A DNA stretch of 64,000 nucleotides from Halosaccharopolyspora lacisalsi. GTDB taxonomy: Bacteria > Actinomycetota > Actinomycetes > Mycobacteriales > Pseudonocardiaceae. Location of the stretch: NCBI RefSeq assembly GCF_014137975.1, contig NZ_JACGWZ010000001.1, positions 124,001-188,000 on the forward strand, in the 5' to 3' direction. Within the stretch, counting starts at the first letter, position 1, and each line of letters starts with the position of its first letter. A program made the translations under genes and the position numbers. Below are positions 46,096-55,405 of this stretch, piece by piece. A model generated the notes under the pieces. The model worked only from the letters and a program-made list of their open reading frames with translations. It made no database searches and was not told the DNA's origin.

Positions 46096-47574
46096 TCACC
46101 GCGCCACGAACTCGGCGAGGTCGGCGGCCTGCTTGATCCGCGAGGGCTCGTGCACGTACATCATGTGCCCCGCCGGGTAGTAGCGGACGTCGATGTTGCC
46201 GCGCAGCTGCCGGGGGATCTCCAGCCGCGCGAGCACGTGCTCGGCCGCGAAGTACGGCGTCGCGCCGTCGGTGTGCCCGGAGCCGACGTGGACCCGCAGG
46301 TGCGGGTTGGCCCGCATCGCCGCGGACAGCTTGCCGGTCACCGACACCGAGCTGCCCTCGAAGTCCTTGAACGACCACGGCTGCACCCGGCTGGTGATCA
46401 GCTCGTAGGGGAGGTCGTTGACGTAGCCCAGCTCGGCCCGCAGGTAGTGGTTGATCGCGGCGGCGTAGGCGCCCTTGATGCCGGAGATGCTGGGATCGTC
46501 GCTGAAGTGCTCCCCGGCCGCGTCGGGCTCCCAGCCGGTGAACCTGCCGTCCATCCGCCCGACCGTGAGCCGCTGGTCCCGCAGCAGTTCGGTGAAGAAC
46601 CGGACGTGCTCGATGCGCAGGTCGACGCGGTCGACGTAGTCCTCGGACAACCCCGTCAGCGCGGCGGTCCTGCGCACCATCTCCGCCCGCTCGTCGTCGG
46701 ACAGCCGCGCGCCGCGCGCGAGCGCCCACGGGTAGTCGCGCTCGGCGAACTCCTCGGCCTCGTCCAGCACCTCGCGCAGCGGGCGGTCGCCGTGCTTGCC
46801 GTGGTGGTGCGCGATCGCGGCGTAGGTGGGCAGGTACAGCGCGTACGGGAGGTCGTTGCCCTCCGTGAACATGACCGTTCCCATGTCCAGCACCGAGGAG
46901 ATCAGCAGCAGCCCGTTGAGGTACATGCCGTAGCGGGTCTGTAGGTGCTCGGCCAGCGCCGCCGCGCGCAGCGTGCCGTAGGACTCCCCGGCCAGGTACT
47001 TCGGCGACATCCAGCGCGTGTTGCGCGAGATCCACAGCCGGATCAGCTCGCCGACGGACTCGATGTCGCGCTGGTAACCGTGGTAGTCACCGGGCTCGCC
47101 GCCCTCGACCGCGCGCGAGTAGCCGGTGGAGACCGGGTCGATGAACACCAGGTCGCTGTGCGCCAGCAGCGTCTCGTGGTTGTCGGTGAGCTCGTAAGGA
47201 GGTGCCGCGGGTTGGTTCGCGTCCCCGGCGAGCACCCGACGCGGGCCCAGCACCCCCATGTGCAGCCAGACGCTCGCCGAACCGGGCCCGCCGTTGAAGG
47301 CGAACGTGACCGGTCGGCTGCCCGGTTCGGCGTCGTCGACCACGTAGGAGGTCATGAACATCTCGGCCTTGGGCTTGAGGCCCCGGAACGTTCCGTCGTC
47401 GTAGACCTCCTCGCGGAGCACGACGCGTCCCGTGGTGGCCGTGTAGGACAGCGTCCTGCCGTCGGCGGTGACGGTGTGGTGGGTGCTGACCAGGTCGTCG
47501 GCGGGTTCGGCCGGACTGCCGGACTGTTCGGGGGCAGACTTGGCGCTGTTCTCTGCTTGCTCACTGGCTGCCAT
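46096..47574 (-). CDS. Serine carboxypeptidase (peptidase S10), probably cytosolic
   Basis: The 492-residue protein is an S10 peptidase: AFNGGPGSASVWLHMG near 95, the nucleophile in AGESYGTLRA near 190, and the catalytic histidine in YYPAGHMMYVHEPS near the C terminus. The N terminus (AASEQAENSAKSAPEQ) is polar and Ala/Ser-rich with no signal peptide, so the enzyme probably stays inside, unlike most S10 enzymes. ATG 47574 is chosen over TTG 47580 because TAGGGT (47582-47587, minus strand) lies exactly seven bases before it, a leaderless arrangement. It is convergent with the peptide importer, so degradation of imported peptides is a reasonable idea. Confidence 0.85.
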   Translation of the reverse strand: MAASEQAENSAKSAPEQSGSPAEPADDLVSTHHTVTADGRTLSYTATTGRVVLREEVYDDGTFRGLKPKAEMFMTSYVVDDAEPGSRPVTFAFNGGPGSASVWLHMGVLGPRRVLAGDANQPAAPPYELTDNHETLLAHSDLVFIDPVSTGYSRAVEGGEPGDYHGYQRDIESVGELIRLWISRNTRWMSPKYLAGESYGTLRAAALAEHLQTRYGMYLNGLLLISSVLDMGTVMFTEGNDLPYALYLPTYAAIAHHHGKHGDRPLREVLDEAEEFAERDYPWALARGARLSDDERAEMVRRTAALTGLSEDYVDRVDLRIEHVRFFTELLRDQRLTVGRMDGRFTGWEPDAAGEHFSDDPSISGIKGAYAAAINHYLRAELGYVNDLPYELITSRVQPWSFKDFEGSSVSVTGKLSAAMRANPHLRVHVGSGHTDGATPYFAAEHVLARLEIPRQLRGNIDVRYYPAGHMMYVHEPSRIKQAADLAEFVAR

Positions 47575-47626
47575 AACCAAGACCCTACTTGCGCGCGGCG
47601 GCTCGGGGCTTTGTCACGGTGAGGGG

Positions 47627-48403
47627 ATGAACGACGTGCGCTCCGAGCTGGTTTCCGACCCGGTTTCGCAGCCGGGTTCGGTGGCGGCGGCCAGCTCCGA
47701 CCTGGCCGAGCTGGACGCGGCGATCCCGCACTGCACCGCCTGCCCGCGCCTGGTCGAGTGGCGCGAACGGGTCGCGCGCGAGAAGCGCGCGGCGTTCCGG
47801 GACCAGGGCTACTGGGGCAGGCCGGTCCCGGGCTTCGGCCCCCACGACGCCTCGATCGCCGTGGTCGGTCTGGCCCCGGCGGCCCACGGCGCCAACCGCA
47901 CCGGCAGGATGTTCACCGGGGATCGCTCGGGCGAGGTGCTGTACCGGGCGCTGTACGACGTGGGGTTGGCCTCGCACCCGCGCTCGGAGAGCCTCGGGGA
48001 CGATCTGACCCTGCGGAGCACCCGCATCACCGCGCCCGTGCACTGCGCGCCTCCGGCGAACAAGCCGACCCCGGGCGAGCGGGACACGTGCGGCAGCTGG
48101 CTGACTCGCGAGCTGGAGCTGCTGCGCCCCACCCTGCGGGTGGTCGTGGTGCTCGGCGCCTTCGGGTGGCAGTCGCTGCTGCCGATACCGGATTCCGCGG
48201 GGTGGCGCGTACCCCGGCCCCGCCCGAAGTTCGGCCACGACGCCCACGTGCGGCTGCCCGCCACCGACGACGGGGCCGACCTGCACCTGCTCGGCTGCTA
48301 CCACGTCAGCCAGCGCAACACCCAGACCGGACTGCTCACCCCGGAGATGCTGCGCGGCGTGCTGCACCACGCCAAGGAGCTGGCGGGACTGGGGGACTCG
48401 TGA
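47627..48403 (+). CDS. udgB: Type 5 uracil-DNA glycosylase (UdgB)
   Basis: The 258-residue enzyme removes uracil, and in this family also hypoxanthine and other deaminated bases, from DNA. Motif GLAPAAHGANRTGRMFTGD and four cysteines for an iron-sulfur cluster (CTAC near residue 35, HC and DTC near 140-160) are family 5 features; LLGCYHVSQRNTQTG is the C-terminal motif. ATG 47627 matches the family N terminus. It is divergent from the carboxypeptidase gene with a 52-base gap. Confidence 0.9.
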   Translation: MNDVRSELVSDPVSQPGSVAAASSDLAELDAAIPHCTACPRLVEWRERVAREKRAAFRDQGYWGRPVPGFGPHDASIAVVGLAPAAHGANRTGRMFTGDRSGEVLYRALYDVGLASHPRSESLGDDLTLRSTRITAPVHCAPPANKPTPGERDTCGSWLTRELELLRPTLRVVVVLGAFGWQSLLPIPDSAGWRVPRPRPKFGHDAHVRLPATDDGADLHLLGCYHVSQRNTQTGLLTPEMLRGVLHHAKELAGLGDS

Positions 48404-48621
48404 CGAGCTCGGTCTCCGACGGGGCCGTCATCGAACAGTGCATCGGCCGGTACCGATGCGTCCACGACCGGCATCAGCAGGAACCCGTGTCCCGGTCGCG
48501 TCCTTCGCGCAGGCTCCTCAGCTCGTCCGCCGTCTCACCTTCCGACGCTTCGCTTCCGTCGGAGCGTCCGCCGAACCGGGCCGGGATCTCGGCGTCCCCG
48601 GCAGCGCCCTCGCGCCGAGGC

Positions 48622-49170
48622 TCATTCACCGGTGGCGCCGTCGACGAGTTCCCGCGCCACGTCGAGTTGCCCCACGTGGCGTGCGTACTCCTGGAACAGG
48701 TGGAACACGATCCTGCGCAACGACGGGACTTGCTCCGGGTCCCGGAACCGACCGCCCGTGCGGGCCGGATCGTCGAGCTCCGCCCGAGCGATGAGAGTCC
48801 GTGAGCGTTCGACTTCGTCGCGGTAGGCGGCCAGGATCGCGGCCGTGGGTTCGGAGGTGGCGTCCCACTCCGCCTCGTCGCCGCCTGGGAGTCGGGCGAG
48901 CACGTCTTCGGCGGCGAACCCCCACCGCAGCCAGCGCCGTTCGACCATGCCCAGGTGCCTGACGAGTCCCAGCGGAGCCCATCCCATCGGGGGCACGGGG
49001 GTTCTCAGCTGCACGTCCGTCAACCCGGCGACCTTGTGGAGGAGCCGGTCGCGGTACCAGTCGAGGTAGCCCACGAGCAGTTCGCGGGAGTCACGGGTCG
49101 TGGCGGGAGGCTCGCCGAACTCACCGAGTTCCCCGAAGGCGTCCGGGGAGGTTCCGCTGGTCACATCCAT
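48622..49170 (-). CDS. DinB-like (DUF664) protein
   Basis: The 182-residue protein resembles DinB/DUF664 four-helix proteins: LLVGYLDWYRDRLLHKVAGL, a metal-type histidine in GLVRHLGMVERRWLRWGF, and a second pair in RRIVFHLFQEYARHVGQLDVARELVDG. These bind a divalent metal and include thiol-dependent (mycothiol or bacillithiol) transferases. ATG 49170 is the start. The 218 bases between it and udgB hold nothing recognisable. Confidence 0.82.
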   Translation of the reverse strand: MDVTSGTSPDAFGELGEFGEPPATTRDSRELLVGYLDWYRDRLLHKVAGLTDVQLRTPVPPMGWAPLGLVRHLGMVERRWLRWGFAAEDVLARLPGGDEAEWDATSEPTAAILAAYRDEVERSRTLIARAELDDPARTGGRFRDPEQVPSLRRIVFHLFQEYARHVGQLDVARELVDGATGE

Positions 49171-49279
49171 GATCGGACCCTAGCGCGAATCGCCGAGTGG
49201 CGGAACGGCGTTTACCGCGGAGCCGCACCACGCCAAGGATCCGGCGGGACGGGGACGATCACTCGTCGCCGGTCGCTTC

Positions 49280-49579
49280 TCATTCGAGCCCGTACGCGGA
49301 GCGGATGGCTTCGGCGAGCGCGGGCTCCTGCGCCGGAAGCAGATATCCGAGGTGTCGTCCGAGGGTCGCTGCGGGGATGGTGACGATGTTGTCGCAGCTG
49401 ATCACGCTCTCGTGATCGAGCCCGTTGGCCGATCCGACCGGAACCTCCGTGGACAAGCCCCGGATCGTGCTCGTAATGGGCGCCACGGAAACCCGAGTGA
49501 GGTGAGGGCGTACCAGTTCTCTGGTCAGAACGAGGACCGGGCGGGTCTTGTCCAGGCGTGCGTTGTGGATCGGCCGCAT
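49280..49579 (-). CDS. MazF/PemK-family toxin
   Basis: The 99-residue protein fits MazF endoribonucleases: KTRPVLVLTRELVRPHLTRVSVAPITSTIRGLSTEVPV has the beta-barrel core with the conserved Arg and Thr-Ser region. MazF toxins cut mRNA at short sequences. The first ATG overlaps the antitoxin stop as TGATG, so the toxin is made only after antitoxin translation. Confidence 0.88.
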   Translation of the reverse strand: MRPIHNARLDKTRPVLVLTRELVRPHLTRVSVAPITSTIRGLSTEVPVGSANGLDHESVISCDNIVTIPAATLGRHLGYLLPAQEPALAEAIRSAYGLE

Positions 49580-49815
49580 CAGTCGAGATCGTCCATGGGC
49601 GTGTGTGCGGCGTGCTCGGCGAGGTCGTCGAGATCGGTGTCTCCGCCCGCTCGGGCCAGGATCTCGGCGTCCCTGGCGGCGATCTCGTGGCGGCGCTGAC
49701 GTTCCAACGCCCGTGCGACGACGGTTGCTCTGCTGTTGGCGTCACCGTGCTCGACGTGTCCGTCGATGAACTCGACGAGCTCGTCCGGAAGGCGAACCGC
49801 TATCTGTCTGGTCAT
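49579..49815 (-). CDS. Ribbon-helix-helix antitoxin of the MazF module
   Basis: The 78-residue protein starts with a ribbon-helix-helix fold (QIAVRLPDELVEFIDGHVEHGDANSRATVVARALE), which should bind the module's own promoter. The acidic C-terminal tail (GGDTDLDDLAEHAAHTPMDDLD) probably wraps the toxin. It precedes the toxin gene as usual in type II modules. Confidence 0.88.
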   Translation of the reverse strand: MTRQIAVRLPDELVEFIDGHVEHGDANSRATVVARALERQRRHEIAARDAEILARAGGDTDLDDLAEHAAHTPMDDLD

Positions 49816-49911
49816 GTCAATGATGATACCACTTTGGGATTCAGTGCCACGAGCAACGCGACAGCGATCCCCGGCTCACAGTGGCGACGAGGCACGGCCG
49901 AAACGGTGGAA

Positions 49912-49949
49912 TTGACCTGGAGTGCACTCCAGGTCGTACGGTCGACCAC
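49912..49949 (+). promoter_or_regulatory. MerR-type promoter with 19-base spacer and palindromic operator
   Basis: TTGACC at 49912-49917 and TACGGT at 49937-49942 are separated by 19 bases, the over-long spacing typical of promoters controlled by MerR proteins. A perfect 22-base palindrome (49914-49935) overlaps the -35 box and fills most of the spacer, where a MerR dimer binds and untwists DNA. The MerR start codon follows the -10 box by seven bases, so the transcript should be leaderless. Confidence 0.8.
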
Positions 49950-50386
49950 GTGAGCTACTCGATAGCCGACGCCGCCCGGTACAGCGGGCTGTCCATCGAC
50001 ACTCTTCGCTACTACGAACGCGTCCAGCTCATCGAACCGCCGGCCCGCGACAGCGGTGGTCGCAGGATCTACACCGACGCGGACCTGTCCTGGCTGGAGT
50101 TCCTGACCAAGTTGCGAACCACCGGCATGCCGATCCGCAGGATGCACGAGTACGCCGTGCTGCGCCGCCAGGGCATGGCCGGTGCGGGAGCGCGCAAGCG
50201 GATCCTGGCCGAGCAGCGAACGGCCGTGGTCGAGCGCATCGCCGAACTGCGATCCTGCCTCGACGCACTGGACTACAAGATCGACAATTGCGAACGTCTC
50301 GAACGTCGCATGGCCGCCTCCGCGGCGGAGGACGACACGGCGGAAGACGACACCAGAGAAGCCGAAACAAAAGAAGAGGTATCCGC

Positions 50387-50390
<4 letters not shown>
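49950..50390 (+). CDS. MerR-family regulator
   Basis: The 146-residue protein has a MerR winged helix at 1-70 ([39 protein letters not shown]) and a long dimerisation helix, then an acidic tail. No metal-binding cysteine cluster is present; the single Cys residues near 108 and 122 are not in a metal-sensor pattern. GTG 49950 is set by the MerR domain and by the promoter directly upstream. The gene overlaps the aldo/keto reductase as GTGA, so it controls its own operon, probably in response to an organic compound. Confidence 0.88.
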
Positions 50391-51373
<983 letters not shown>

Positions 51374-51470
51374 GGGCCCTCTCGGGGACGTGTCGGGGAC
51401 TTTCCCGATGTGCCGGGAACTTCCCCGCGAATAGCGTCGTGGACACGTTCGCTCGCGGGAGGAGTCGACG

Positions 51471-51923
51471 ATGAACGTCGCGACGACATCGGTTCGGAAC
51501 CGGCTGGGATTGCCCTGGTGGGCGATCGGCCTGCTCGCGGCGTTGGCGGTGCCCCGGGTCGTCACCCACGACCTGGGGCTCGTCGGCCCCGTCGTCAACG
51601 CGCTGCTCGTGTTCGGTCCGCTCGTGTGCTGGGTGGTCGTGGCCGTCGCGGCGAAGGTGCCCAGACCCGTGCTGACGCTGGTGGTCGTCGGTGCGGTCCA
51701 CGGGGTCCTGCTGGCGATCGGGCACCAGGTGCTCTGGGGCCACGCCTACGGCGGCGACGTCCCGCAGCTGGGCGGAAACCTGGAGGACCTGCCGTGGATG
51801 GCGCATTCCGCGATCACGCGAGCGACCGCCTTCCTCAGCAGCGTGATCGTCGGAACGGTCGTCGGCGTGATCACGGGTGTCGTGGCATGGGGTGCGGGTC
51901 GGTTCAGGCGCGGGGGAACGTGA
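51471..51923 (+). CDS. Four-helix membrane protein, unknown function
   Basis: The 150-residue protein has four hydrophobic segments (about 16-30, 38-60, 66-88 and 118-143) and no motif I recognise. HDLGLVGPVVNALLVFGPLVCW and the GHQVLWGHAYGGD loop with two histidines may help find relatives. ATG 51471 has GGGAGGAG upstream. An imperfect hairpin (about 51391-51429) lies between it and the reductase gene, so it is probably transcribed alone. Confidence 0.7.
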   Translation: MNVATTSVRNRLGLPWWAIGLLAALAVPRVVTHDLGLVGPVVNALLVFGPLVCWVVVAVAAKVPRPVLTLVVVGAVHGVLLAIGHQVLWGHAYGGDVPQLGGNLEDLPWMAHSAITRATAFLSSVIVGTVVGVITGVVAWGAGRFRRGGT

Positions 51924-52233
51924 CGCGGAGGTGCCTCGGTCGCGTCAGGGGATTTTCCCGATGCGGGTGGATCCCTTCGCGCGGGAGCGTGGCGGTCGTG
52001 GGTGCCCCGGGTCCGCCGTGGCGGTTTCGACGCCTCGCGGTCGCTGATCGTGATGTAGAGTGGCGAGCACCTGACATCGTCGCCAGGGAGGCTGGTCGGC
52101 CACTTATCAGTTGATCACGCACCGCTTTCGCTTCGTCACGGCGCGTCCACTGTGATGGGAAACACTCGCGACCGGGATCACACTTGGGGGGAGTGTGCCG
52201 CATGTCGTCGCTTGCCGGTGCGAGCATGGAGAC
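51924..52233. promoter_or_regulatory. 310-base gap upstream of ndh
   Basis: No gene is seen. TAGAGT at 52056-52061 is a good -10 box and would start an ndh transcript with a leader of about 165 bases. The leader contains no RNA fold I recognise. A long minus-strand open frame here is a shadow of the GC bias. Confidence 0.4.
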
Positions 52234-53559
52234 ATGGCTGGTAAATCCGATCCCACCCGGATTCTCATCATCGGCGGCGGTTACGTCGGCATGTACACCG
52301 CTCTGAAGCTTCAGTCCAAGCTCGGCCGTCGTGAGGCTTCGGTGACGGTCGTCGACCCTCAGCCGCACATGACCTACCAGCCCTTCCTACCGGAAGCGGC
52401 GGCGGGCAATGTCGAGCCCCGTCACGTGGTAGCGCCGTTGCGACGAGTGCTCAAGCGGTGTCATGTCCTCACCGCGCGTGTCACCGAGATCAATCACGCG
52501 GACCAAGCGGTCACGGTCGCCGACTCCGAGGGTGTGACCGACACCCTGGAGTACGACGAACTGGTCGTGGCGCTGGGCTCCGTCTCCCGCCTGCTGCCCA
52601 TCCCCGGCCTCGCCGAGCAGGGTATCGGCCTCAAGACCGTCGGAGAGGCCATCTACCTGCGCAACCACGTGTTGGCCAAGATGGACGCGGCGTCCACCAC
52701 GTTCGATCCGAGACTGCGTGACCGGCTGCTCAACTTCACCTTCGTCGGTGGTGGCTACGCGGGCATCGAGGCGCTGGCCGAGCTGGAGGACATGGCTCGG
52801 TACGCGACCCGTTACTACGACAACATCGACCCCGAGGACATGAAGTTCACCCTCATCGAGGCCGCCGGGCGGATCATGCCCGAGGTCAGCGAGAAGATGG
52901 GTGTCTACACGGTCAAGGCCCTGGAGGAACGGGGCATCTCGGTCTACCTGAACACCTTCCTGAAGTCGGTCGAGGGCGGTCACGCCGTGCTCTCCGACGG
53001 CACCGAGTTCGACACCGACACCCTGGTGTGGAACGCCGGTGTCAAGGCCAACCCGGTGCTCAAGAACAGCGATCTGCCACTGGACGAGCGCGGGCGCGTC
53101 AAGGCGACCTCGCACCTCCAGGTCGATGGGCTGCCGAACGTGTGGGCCTCGGGCGACTGCTCGGCCGTCCCGGACCTGTCCAAGGCCGAGGAGAACCCGG
53201 AGGCGACCTGCGCGCCGTCGGCGCAGCACGCGGTGCGTCAGGCCGAGCAGCTCGCCAAGAACATGATCGCCCACCTGCGGGGCAAGAAGACCGGCGAGTA
53301 CCACCACGCCTACGCGGGCTCGGTGGCCGGTCTCGGCCTGTACAAGGGTGTGGCCGACGTGTACGGCTTCAAGGCCAAGGGCATCATCGCTTGGTTCATG
53401 CACCGCACCTACCACGTGAGCAAGATGCCCACGTTCAACCGCAAGGCGCGGATCGTCATCGACTGGACGCTGGCGTTCCTGTTCCGCCGCGAGGTCGTGT
53501 CGATGGGTCAGATCCAGGACCCGAAGGCCGCCTTCGAGCGCGCCGCTTCCAGCGACTGA
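52234..53559 (+). CDS. ndh: Type II NADH dehydrogenase
   Basis: The 441-residue flavoprotein moves electrons from NADH to menaquinone without proton pumping. The N-terminal FAD site is ILIIGGGYVGMYTALKL and the NADH site is FVGGGYAGIEALAEL near 175; VWASGDCSAVPD near 305 is the second FAD contact. The C-terminal part (GIIAWFMHRTYHVSKMPTFNRKARIV) has the amphipathic helices that bind the membrane. ATG 52234 has GGAGAC upstream and fits the FAD motif distance. It stands alone. Confidence 0.9.
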   Translation: MAGKSDPTRILIIGGGYVGMYTALKLQSKLGRREASVTVVDPQPHMTYQPFLPEAAAGNVEPRHVVAPLRRVLKRCHVLTARVTEINHADQAVTVADSEGVTDTLEYDELVVALGSVSRLLPIPGLAEQGIGLKTVGEAIYLRNHVLAKMDAASTTFDPRLRDRLLNFTFVGGGYAGIEALAELEDMARYATRYYDNIDPEDMKFTLIEAAGRIMPEVSEKMGVYTVKALEERGISVYLNTFLKSVEGGHAVLSDGTEFDTDTLVWNAGVKANPVLKNSDLPLDERGRVKATSHLQVDGLPNVWASGDCSAVPDLSKAEENPEATCAPSAQHAVRQAEQLAKNMIAHLRGKKTGEYHHAYAGSVAGLGLYKGVADVYGFKAKGIIAWFMHRTYHVSKMPTFNRKARIVIDWTLAFLFRREVVSMGQIQDPKAAFERAASSD

Positions 53560-53817
53560 CCGCTCCACGCCGTTCGGCGGTTTCGGTGTGTCGAGTATTA
53601 CGGGGCCACGTGCCGGGTGTTGCCCGCACGTGGCCCCGAGTTTCTGATTAACTGTCCGTAGTGCGGCTCCGTGGATGCTTCACTCGGTGGTGAGACAGCC
53701 TCCGCGGGCAGCACCCTGGTGTGGTCGAATTCGCTCGGTGCGTGCTGTCATTGCTCCGCTTGGCGGATTTCGCGCCGTCGGATCACCAGGCACGCTCTAC
53801 GGGTCCGACCTTCCCGA

Positions 53818-53891
53818 GCCCCCGTAGCCCAACAGGCAGAGGCAGACGACTTAAAATCGTCACAGTGTGGGTTCGAACCCCACCGGGGGCA
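53818..53891 (+). tRNA. tRNA with anticodon TAA (Leu by codon) and short variable arm
   Basis: A 74-base cloverleaf has acceptor stem GCCCCCG/CGGGGGC with discriminator A, a D arm with three good pairs and GG in its loop, anticodon stem GACGA/TCGTC with loop CTTAAAA (anticodon TAA, reading UUA), a five-base variable region ACAGT and T arm GTGGG-TTCGAAC-CCCAC. Bacterial leucine tRNAs normally have a long variable arm, which this one lacks. No CCA is encoded. Confidence 0.85.
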
Positions 53892-53974
53892 CGCACGCGG
53901 CCCGTTCGGCCCGTGCGGACGGGGACCCGCGAAGTTTCACCCGTCCGAGCGGACGGGCCGACTACGATGGCGGT

Positions 53975-54370
53975 GTGTCGATCAAGCGCCCCCACCCCGC
54001 GTCGTGGCTGTACTACCAGTACGCCGGGCGCCTGCCGGCAGCGTACGGCGAGTGGGTGCTGCACGACGGAACCTGCCGGACCTGGATGCTCCGCGTGGTC
54101 GTGCGCGGCGTCCTGCGGATCGCGCCGATCGCCGCGGTGCTGTTCGCCGTGCTCGTGTACTTCGGGGGAGCTTGGCCCGTGGCGCTGGGGGCGCTGCTGC
54201 TCGGTCTCCTGGTCGTCCTGCGCGTCACGCTGACCGGTGCGGTGGAAAGCGTCGACGCCCGGTTGGCCCGCCACGGCTACCCGCCGGGACACGGCTCGGC
54301 CGTCCGCAACCGGATGGACGAGGAAGCCGCCGAGCGCTACCGGGCCGTGTGGCGGAACTCCGGCGACTGA
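53975..54370 (+). CDS. DUF5313 membrane protein
   Basis: The 131-residue protein starts SIKRPHPASWLYYQYAGRLPAAYGEWVLHDGTCRTWMLR, the conserved start of actinobacterial DUF5313 proteins, followed by two transmembrane helices (about 48-85) and a basic cytosolic tail. Function is unknown. GTG 53975 is supported by TACGAT (53963-53968) six bases upstream, a leaderless arrangement. The frame is open through the tRNA upstream, but that part is not coding. Confidence 0.8.
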   Translation: MSIKRPHPASWLYYQYAGRLPAAYGEWVLHDGTCRTWMLRVVVRGVLRIAPIAAVLFAVLVYFGGAWPVALGALLLGLLVVLRVTLTGAVESVDARLARHGYPPGHGSAVRNRMDEEAAERYRAVWRNSGD

Positions 54371-54386
54371 TCGACGGCTCTTCCGA

Positions 54387-55022
54387 TCAGGTGGTCGCGC
54401 CCTCGGTCAGCGGGCCGTGGCTGGAGACAAGCCGCAGCGAGCCCTCCTCCAGCTGGTAGGACAACCCCACGACGGCGCAGCGTCCGGCCGTGACCTCCGA
54501 GGAGATCAGGGGGGACCGCTCCAGGAGGAGGTCCGCGGTGCGGCGGACGTGCTCGTCGACCAGCTGGCTGGTCTCGGTCGCCCCGGCGGCGCGGGCGGCG
54601 AGCACGCTGGGGGTGACCCGTTCCACGACGTCCCTGATGTGACCGCCGGGGGACTCGCCCTCGGAGCAGGTCTTCGCCGCGGCCCCGACCGCTCCGCACG
54701 AGTCGTGCCCGAGGACCACCACCAGGGGCGTGCCCAGCACGCCGACTCCGTACTCGATGCTGCCCAGCACCTCGGGGCCGCTCACGTGGCCGGCGGTGCG
54801 CACCACGAACAGGTCGCCCAGCCCGCGGTCGAAGAGGATCTCGGCGGCCAGCCGTGAGTCGGAGCAGCCGAACAGCACGCCGAACGGCGCCTGGCCGGAG
54901 GTCAGGGCGGACCGGCGGTCGGCGCCCTGGTTCGGGTGCGAGCGCTCGTCGTCGACGAAACGCCGGTTTCCCTCCATCAGGGTGGCGTAGGCCTGTGCCG
55001 GCGATGCGAAGGAGGCAGACAT
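54387..55022 (-). CDS. Beta-class carbonic anhydrase
   Basis: The 211-residue zinc enzyme hydrates CO2. The ligands are visible: Cys in FGCSDSR (with the Asp-Arg dyad) and His and Cys in LGHDSCGAV. ATG 55022 is preferred, because TAACTT (55030-55035, minus strand) lies seven bases before it, again leaderless, and because the family begins at about this residue. It is convergent with the DUF5313 gene, 16 bases apart. Confidence 0.9.
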   Translation of the reverse strand: MSASFASPAQAYATLMEGNRRFVDDERSHPNQGADRRSALTSGQAPFGVLFGCSDSRLAAEILFDRGLGDLFVVRTAGHVSGPEVLGSIEYGVGVLGTPLVVVLGHDSCGAVGAAAKTCSEGESPGGHIRDVVERVTPSVLAARAAGATETSQLVDEHVRRTADLLLERSPLISSEVTAGRCAVVGLSYQLEEGSLRLVSSHGPLTEGATT

Positions 55023-55035
55023 ACCGCACAAGTTA

Positions 55036-55405
55036 CTCGAGTCGTCGGCCTGTGACGATCTCCGGCGGGGCACGTCACAGTGGTCGGATCCGGCGTGTTT
55101 CCCGGCCCGAGGGGGTGCGGCGCGTACAATCGAGGCCGTCGCGTGGCGAACGGCCGACCGCCTTCACGACTTCCGAGTCCACGGGGCTCGTGCTCCGGAC
55201 AGTCGTTTGATCAGTTGCGAGACTGGTGCACCGCCGTGGTCCGCAGCATCCGGCTGGGTGACCCGCGGTGTCGAGTGCGGTGCGGCCCGCGCCACAAGAT
55301 CGAGTCTACCGTGGCACCCTGTGGGGCTGGGCCCTGCACGCAGGTGGGGCGCACGGATGTGCAGGTGCACCCGGTACGGCCGGGTGAGGACCAGGAGTTA
55401 CTTCA
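55036..55405. promoter_or_regulatory. Long leader region upstream of the YidC-like gene
   Basis: TACAAT at 55125-55130 is a near-perfect -10 box and would give a 5' leader of about 270 bases before GTG 55406. The leader is GC-rich and can fold, but I do not recognise a known riboswitch or leader peptide. Short frames here have no family features. Insertase genes are controlled through their leader in some bacteria, so this is worth folding. Confidence 0.4.

Noticed and set aside
46045-46944. Plus-strand frame starting inside palindrome A3 and running against the carboxypeptidase
   Set aside because: Its first residues come from the repeat and the rest is antisense to a clear S10 peptidase. 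Similar starts at the other A copies have the same cause.
49280-49815. Defence island around the MazF module
   Set aside because: Only the toxin-antitoxin pair is present. Neighbours are a DinB-like protein and metabolic genes, with no nuclease, helicase or methylase for a defence system.
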